Shown here: positions 59,308-64,000 of the stretch, piece after piece
How the letters are laid out: every line of letters starts with the position of its first letter
Numbering within the stretch: position 1 is the stretch's first letter
Assembly: GCF_000265385.1 (NCBI RefSeq)
Contig: NC_018013.1
Span: forward strand, 3,392,501-3,456,500
Reading direction: 5' to 3'
DNA: 64,000 bases
Source: Aequorivita sublithincola DSM 14238
GTDB lineage: Bacteria; Bacteroidota; Bacteroidia; Flavobacteriales; Flavobacteriaceae
The notes under the pieces: generated by a model
Seen by the model: only the letters and a program-made list of their open reading frames with translations
Databases searched by the model: none
Told to the model about the DNA's origin: nothing
Translations under genes and position numbers: made by a program

Positions 59308-60543
59308 TTAAATAGTTAAATAATTGATGATTGTGGATTGCTGATAATACGTTTTTATGGATTCGATTTGATTCGTTTGAAACTTTAGCTGCAACTCTTG
59401 TATGTCGAGTACATCATTAAAATCAATCGTTCCCGTTTCGTAATTTTTTATCAGGATTTCTTCAGCATCTTTTGCCTGCTGAAGGTTTTTAGATTGCGTT
59501 TCAAACTTTATCCGTGATTGGTTTCGTTGTGAAATAGCCTTGGCCAGTTCGGTTTTTAACCCATTCAATCGTTCATCTTTCTGTGATGTAATTTCCTGTT
59601 GGCGCAAATCGTTCTGTTTGGTAATGGACTTATAGCGATTGTTGAAAATTGGGATTGAGATTGAAACCATTGGCATTACGATGTCTTTGCCATTATCAGG
59701 CATATTCATATCTATTCGTTCAGAAACTGGAATATAATCTACCCCAAAACCAAACATTGGCTGGGCTTCACGCAAATTGAGCAATTCAGATTGTGCGACC
59801 GATTCATAGAGCTTATCGAACTTTAGCAATTCTGGATTTACGGTTAATGCTTCAAAAGAAAGTTGTCTGTCTTCAAGAGGTAATTGCAGACTATCTACCA
59901 CAATGACTTCTTTATTATACTCACGGTTCAGCAAACTGTTCATCGCAGCCTGTATGCCCTTGTTCTGCTGTTGCAGGACTTCCTTTTCCTGTTGCAATTC
60001 ATTTTGCCGAATCTGCAAACGCAGCACATCTACCGCAGAGGCTTTCCCAACTTCCACAGAAGTGAGGGCAAGGCGTTCGTATGTTTGCAACAACTCGATA
60101 TTTTGGTCAAGGACGCCCTGTTTTGCCCTAATTTCATATAATAAATAATAAAACTGACTTACCGAAAGGACCAGTTTGCGTTTTGCAATTGTGACTTCCA
60201 AGTAATCTGCTTCCGCCATCGAAGTTGCATAATTTTTCCTTGCGGTTATAGTGCCGAACCAAGGCAACATTTGCTTAAAACCAATACGTGCTCTTTGCGC
60301 TCCAACCCGTGTTTCGGGCGTGCTTACAAAATAACCTGCGCTAAATTCGGTATTGGGAATCCAGTTGGCTTCGTTGACCTTTTCAGTTGAAATGTCATAT
60401 CGCAACTCAAATTTCTTGATTTCGGGGCTGTTGGAAATTGCCTCGTCTATATAGGTATTTAAATCTTGGGAATAGCTATTGAAAGCTGAAAGACATATCC
60501 CGAAAAACAAGACGAATTGTATATTTGTTTTATCTTTTTTCAT
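59308..60543 (-). CDS. cusC: TolC-family outer-membrane channel (CusC-like)
   Basis: 411 residues with signal peptide IQFVLFFGICLSAFNSYS. Two long helical hairpin halves: YIDEAISNSPEIKKFELRYD, SQFYYLLYEIRAKQGVLDQN, LALTSVEVGKASAVDVLRLQ, and later GLKTELAKAISQRNQSRIKF with YETGTIDFNDVLDIQELQLK. It forms the exit duct of the tripartite pump. Start ATG shares a base with the cusA stop (TAATG), so the two are coupled. Confidence 0.87.
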   Translation of the reverse strand: MKKDKTNIQFVLFFGICLSAFNSYSQDLNTYIDEAISNSPEIKKFELRYDISTEKVNEANWIPNTEFSAGYFVSTPETRVGAQRARIGFKQMLPWFGTITARKNYATSMAEADYLEVTIAKRKLVLSVSQFYYLLYEIRAKQGVLDQNIELLQTYERLALTSVEVGKASAVDVLRLQIRQNELQQEKEVLQQQNKGIQAAMNSLLNREYNKEVIVVDSLQLPLEDRQLSFEALTVNPELLKFDKLYESVAQSELLNLREAQPMFGFGVDYIPVSERIDMNMPDNGKDIVMPMVSISIPIFNNRYKSITKQNDLRQQEITSQKDERLNGLKTELAKAISQRNQSRIKFETQSKNLQQAKDAEEILIKNYETGTIDFNDVLDIQELQLKFQTNQIESIKTYYQQSTIINYLTI

Positions 60544-63500
60544 TATTCAATAGTTATAAGTTGTGATTCGTTTTTCAGCCTCTTCTTCGCCATCCGTTCC
60601 TTCTTCCAGCTATAAAGTACTGGCACAAGAAAATAAGACGTTGTGTCCAATAGCATTCCACCAAAAATAGGAATGGACATCGGTATCATTATATCGCTAC
60701 CTTTTCCTGTTGATGTCAAAACTGGCAACAAGGCTAAAATAGTCGTAACCGTTGTCATCAAACATGGACGGATTCGTTTTGAAGCTGCTTCTAAAGTAGA
60801 TTTTCGTATTTCAGAAATATCTGTTGGGTCGTTCTTATCAAAAGTTTGTGTGAGATAGGTTGCCATTACTACACCATCATCTGTCGCAATTCCGAAAAGG
60901 GCAATAAAACCAACCCAGACCGCAACACTCAAATTGATGGTTTTTATATTGAAGAGATCTCGCAGGTTTTCGCCAAAAAAGTTGAAGTTCAAGAACCAAT
61001 CTTGACCATAGAACCAAATCATTACAAAACCACCAGCAAAGGCGACGGTAATCCCTGTAAATACCATTAATGTCGTAGAAACCGAACGGAACTGGAAATA
61101 CAATATTAAAAAGATGACTGCGAGCGCCAAAGGCACAATGATGGATAGTGTTTTTTCTGCACGCAATTGGTTCTCATAAGTTCCTGTGAATTTATAACTG
61201 ATGCCTTTTGGCATAACCAACTCGCCACTATCAATTTTTTTCTGAATGAGTGCCTGTGCATTTTCCACAACGTTGACTTCGGCAAAACCGTCCAATTTGT
61301 CGAATAGCACATAGCCCACTAAAAAAGTATCTTCACTTTTGATTACTTGCGGACCTTGTTCGTATTTAATGGTTGCCAGTTCGCTCAGGGGAACGGGACT
61401 GCCTTTTTCAACAGGCACATAAATATCCTTCAAATCTGATGGGTCGCCACGCAATTCACGAGGATAGCGCACCCGAACGCCGTAACGTTCCCTACCTTCT
61501 ACCGTTTGGGTCAGCACCATTCCGCCAACGGCTACTTGCAGCACGTTTTGAACATCCTCAATGGTAATTCCGTACCGCGCTAATTTTGTTCTATCAATAT
61601 CTATGAGCAAATAAGGTTTTCCCACGATACGATCTGCAAAAACTGCTTCCTGTTTTACGCCTTCGGCCTGTTTCAGTATATCTTCCAATTGAACCCCAAA
61701 GTCTTCAATCTGCTTTAAATCCTGACCTTTTACCTTTATTCCCATTGGTGCGCGCATTCCGGTTTGCAACATTACCAAACGAGTTTCGATAGGTTGCAAT
61801 TTTGGGGCGGACGTAACGCCTGGAAATTTCGTAACTCTTACAATTTCGTTCCAAATATCATCTGGCGAAGTGATTTCTGGTCGCCAGTTTCGGAAGAATT
61901 CGCCATCGTCATCTGGAATCAATTTTTCTGAAGATGCATCGACAGTAATAGATACTTTCTTGCCATTCTTTCTTGCATTTTCTACTTTTTCAGAACCAAC
62001 GGGATTATTTGGATTTTCAACCAGACTACTATCTTTTTTCATAAAAAATCCGTCATCATTTACTTTAAAACGTTGCCGTTTCCCTTCTTTCAGCAAATAT
62101 TCCTGTTTATACTGAATCATATTCTCATACATTGATAAAGGTGCTGGGTCGAGTGCGGATTCCGTCCGACCCGATTTACCGACAACGGTTTCGATTTCGG
62201 GGAGGCTCGCCACGGCCATATCTAGTTGCTGCAATACTCTTTTGTTCTCTTCGACTCCCGAATGCGGCATAGAGGTTGGCATCAATAGGAATGAACCTTC
62301 ATTGAGGGAAGGCATAAACTCTTTGCCCGTGTTTTTAAAAATGAGAAAACCTAAAATCAATAAGGTTGTTGGAATGGTCAAGAACAAAAGTCTGTTTGCG
62401 AGTGCCCATTTTAAAATTCGGGTATAATACCTTTGGAACAGGGAAAAAACTCCCAACAGACCAAAGCAGATAATGCCCACAAAAAGAAGGCTCCAAAATA
62501 CACTTTTATCGACACCTAAAGGGCGCCAGTATTCCGCCAAAAGAAACACAATGGCAGCTACAGAAAGGTAGATATTAATATGATTCGAGTGTTTGTGGGA
62601 CACTTTATCGGTTTGTTTTGAAAGTGCCACAACACCGAAGGCTATCAATATTACACCAATCCAATGTGCGAAAATCACGGCAATAAACCCAGCAAGAATC
62701 AAAAGGCTATTGATACCGTAGCCAGTGTTTTTATGAAGGTTCCTGTTTTTAAAGAAAATCGCCGCAAATGGCGGAATTATAAACAAAGCTATAATTATGG
62801 ATGCCGTTAGTGCAAAGGTTTTTGTGAACGCCAAGGGCCGGAACAGTTTACCTTCGGCTCCTATCATAGTAAATACAGGGATAAAACTGATGATTGTGGT
62901 CATTACGGCAGTCACAATAGCTCCAGATACTTCGGCAGTGGCCTTATATACCAATTTATTTATAGGAAGTTTTCTATCGTCTTCATCGAGATGCCTTATT
63001 ATATTCTCTGCGAGAATAATACCCACATCCACCATTGTACCAATGGCAATGGCAATACCCGAAAGCGCCACAATATTGGCATCGACACCAAAGAATTTCA
63101 TTGCAATAAAAACCATCAGCACCGCAACGGGCAAAAGTCCTGCAATTAAAATGGAGGCCCGAAGGTTGAACACCATTACGATGATAACTAAAATGGTAAT
63201 AAGAATTTCAAGCGTTAACGCCTCGTTGAGCGTACCCAAAGTTTCCTGTATGAGTTCGGTACGGTCATAGAAAGGAACAATGGTTACTTGTGAAGTTCTA
63301 CCATCAGCCAAAACTTTTGAAGGTAAGCCTTTGCTTAACTCCGCAATTTTTTCTTTGACATTGGTAATCACTGCCATCGGATTTGCTCCATAGCGCGCAA
63401 CAACAACCGCACCTACCACTTCTGCTCCTTCCTTGTCCAAAATGCCACGACGAGTAGCAGGACCAAGCGTAACATTGGCAATATCACTAATCTTTATCGA

Positions 63501-64000
63501 AGTGTAATTTTCAGAGGTAACAACGGCATTTTCAATATCAGCCACAGATTTTACATAGCCCAGACCTCGAACGAGATATTCGGCTTGATTGATTTCCAAC
63601 GTCTGTGCACCAATATCCTTATTACTTTCCTTTACAGCTTTTACAACTTGGGCAAGCCCAATGTTGTATTGTCGCATCAATTCTGGATTGACGTCTATGT
63701 GATATTCCTTGACATAACCACCGATGGATGCCACTTCTGAAACACCGCTGGCAGATGCCAAAGCATATTTCACATAATAGTCCTGAATACTTCGCAATTC
63801 CTGTAAATCCCAACCACCTGTAACGTTGCCATCTTTGTCTCGCCCTTCAAGCGTGTACCAAAATATTTGACCTAAACCTGTGGCATCGGGACCCAAAGCT
63901 GGGTTTACACCTTCGGGCAGTAAGCCGCTTGGTAGTGAATTTAGTTTTTCGAGAATTCGGCTTCGGCTCCAGTAAAATTCGATATCCTCATCAAAAATGA
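60543..64000 (-). CDS. cusA: Heavy-metal RND efflux pump (CusA/CzcA-like), 5' end outside window
   Basis: The frame stays open to the window edge (reading IFDEDIEFYWSRSRILEKLN before the apparent TTG at 63896), so the gene is cut; about 1150 residues are present. Features: porter parts LPSGLLPEGVNPALGPDATG and GLAQVVKAVKESNKDIGAQT; membrane helix four with GTMVDVGIILAENIIRHLDE; the HME family segment LNEGSFLLMPTSMPHSGVEE; ESALDPAPLSMYENMIQYK, shared by Cus-like pumps; second membrane block GFIALFGIATDDGVVMATYL. Proton-driven export of Cu(I)/Ag(I) or divalent metals. Subtype between CusA and CzcA is not certain. Confidence 0.9.
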   Translation of the reverse strand, partial: IFDEDIEFYWSRSRILEKLNSLPSGLLPEGVNPALGPDATGLGQIFWYTLEGRDKDGNVTGGWDLQELRSIQDYYVKYALASASGVSEVASIGGYVKEYHIDVNPELMRQYNIGLAQVVKAVKESNKDIGAQTLEINQAEYLVRGLGYVKSVADIENAVVTSENYTSIKISDIANVTLGPATRRGILDKEGAEVVGAVVVARYGANPMAVITNVKEKIAELSKGLPSKVLADGRTSQVTIVPFYDRTELIQETLGTLNEALTLEILITILVIIVMVFNLRASILIAGLLPVAVLMVFIAMKFFGVDANIVALSGIAIAIGTMVDVGIILAENIIRHLDEDDRKLPINKLVYKATAEVSGAIVTAVMTTIISFIPVFTMIGAEGKLFRPLAFTKTFALTASIIIALFIIPPFAAIFFKNRNLHKNTGYGINSLLILAGFIAVIFAHWIGVILIAFGVVALSKQTDKVSHKHSNHINIYLSVAAIVFLLAEYWRPLGVDKSVFWSLLFVGIICFGLLGVFSLFQRYYTRILKWALANRLLFLTIPTTLLILGFLIFKNTGKEFMPSLNEGSFLLMPTSMPHSGVEENKRVLQQLDMAVASLPEIETVVGKSGRTESALDPAPLSMYENMIQYKQEYLLKEGKRQRFKVNDDGFFMKKDSSLVENPNNPVGSEKVENARKNGKKVSITVDASSEKLIPDDDGEFFRNWRPEITSPDDIWNEIVRVTKFPGVTSAPKLQPIETRLVMLQTGMRAPMGIKVKGQDLKQIEDFGVQLEDILKQAEGVKQEAVFADRIVGKPYLLIDIDRTKLARYGITIEDVQNVLQVAVGGMVLTQTVEGRERYGVRVRYPRELRGDPSDLKDIYVPVEKGSPVPLSELATIKYEQGPQVIKSEDTFLVGYVLFDKLDGFAEVNVVENAQALIQKKIDSGELVMPKGISYKFTGTYENQLRAEKTLSIIVPLALAVIFLILYFQFRSVSTTLMVFTGITVAFAGGFVMIWFYGQDWFLNFNFFGENLRDLFNIKTINLSVAVWVGFIALFGIATDDGVVMATYLTQTFDKNDPTDISEIRKSTLEAASKRIRPCLMTTVTTILALLPVLTSTGKGSDIMIPMSIPIFGGMLLDTTSYFLVPVLYSWKKERMAKKRLKNESQLITIE

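Noticed and set aside
1..64000. CRISPR array, insertion sequence or transposase
   Set aside because: No regularly spaced repeats and no transposase-like frame were seen on either strand.

Overview
The window comes from an AT-rich chromosome of a Bacteroidota bacterium, most likely a member of Flavobacteriaceae. This rests on several things: the second DnaE-type polymerase end, exonuclease-like GIY-YIG proteins, Bacteroidota promoter signatures (TTG-N19-TAnnTTTG), lysine/asparagine-rich proteins, DUF3347 and HMA-AraC families, and weak Shine-Dalgarno signals. No species can be named from the sequence alone. No complete tRNA, rRNA, CRISPR array, integrase or transposase gene was seen.

Region 1 (1-11 kb) is a DNA-maintenance and probable defence block. 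It holds the C-terminus of an alternative DNA polymerase III alpha subunit, a coupled TPR protein plus protein kinase pair, a one-polypeptide type IIG restriction-modification enzyme, a GIY-YIG protein with an eroded exonuclease domain, a divergent UvrD-type helicase and an HMCES/YedK-type SOS peptidase. Region 2 (11-22 kb) carries a SemiSWEET, a GntA-like N-hydroxylase and a DUF1989 protein. It continues into a general-stress cluster: large-subunit catalase, DUF3253, VOC protein, DASH-type photolyase/cryptochrome, DUF421 membrane protein, YciF-like and PA2169-like four-helix proteins, an AraC regulator and two tiny polar proteins.

Region 3 (about 22.0-48.3 kb) is bounded by two identical 22-bp direct repeats (21995-22016 and 48293-48314) that resemble the 3' end of a tRNA-Ser gene. 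Each is preceded by the same GGTGCG double motif and followed by a terminator. I read it as a genomic island or tandem integrated element that has lost its integrase. Just inside the left repeat lies an AbiE-type toxin-antitoxin remnant, with an amber codon in the antitoxin and the toxin reduced to its N-terminus. Just outside the right repeat lies a different, decayed AbiEii toxin. Nearly all cargo from 23.7 to 47.6 kb is on the plus strand and functionally unrelated: ankyrin lipoprotein, acyltransferase, FAD monooxygenase, two ABC export systems, serine hydrolases, VOC, P-loop kinase, GNAT, LytTR regulator, dioxygenase fusion, two ECF sigma modules, S41 protease and esterase. Two gene fragments duplicate parts of neighbouring cargo genes.

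Region 4 (49-64 kb, minus strand) is a copper/heavy-metal resistance cluster: CusA-like RND pump, TolC-like channel, multicopper oxidase fused to a CopB-like beta-barrel, two DUF3347 proteins, a haem-binding protein, a small CC-motif membrane protein with a YraQ-type permease, a DUF305 protein, a CusB-like adaptor with its own DUF3347 tail, an HMA copper chaperone and a CHRD-like lipoprotein. A deletion scar joins an HMA-AraC regulator start to the tail of a copper P-type ATPase, so cytoplasmic export and its regulator appear to have been lost here, leaving periplasmic oxidation and RND efflux.
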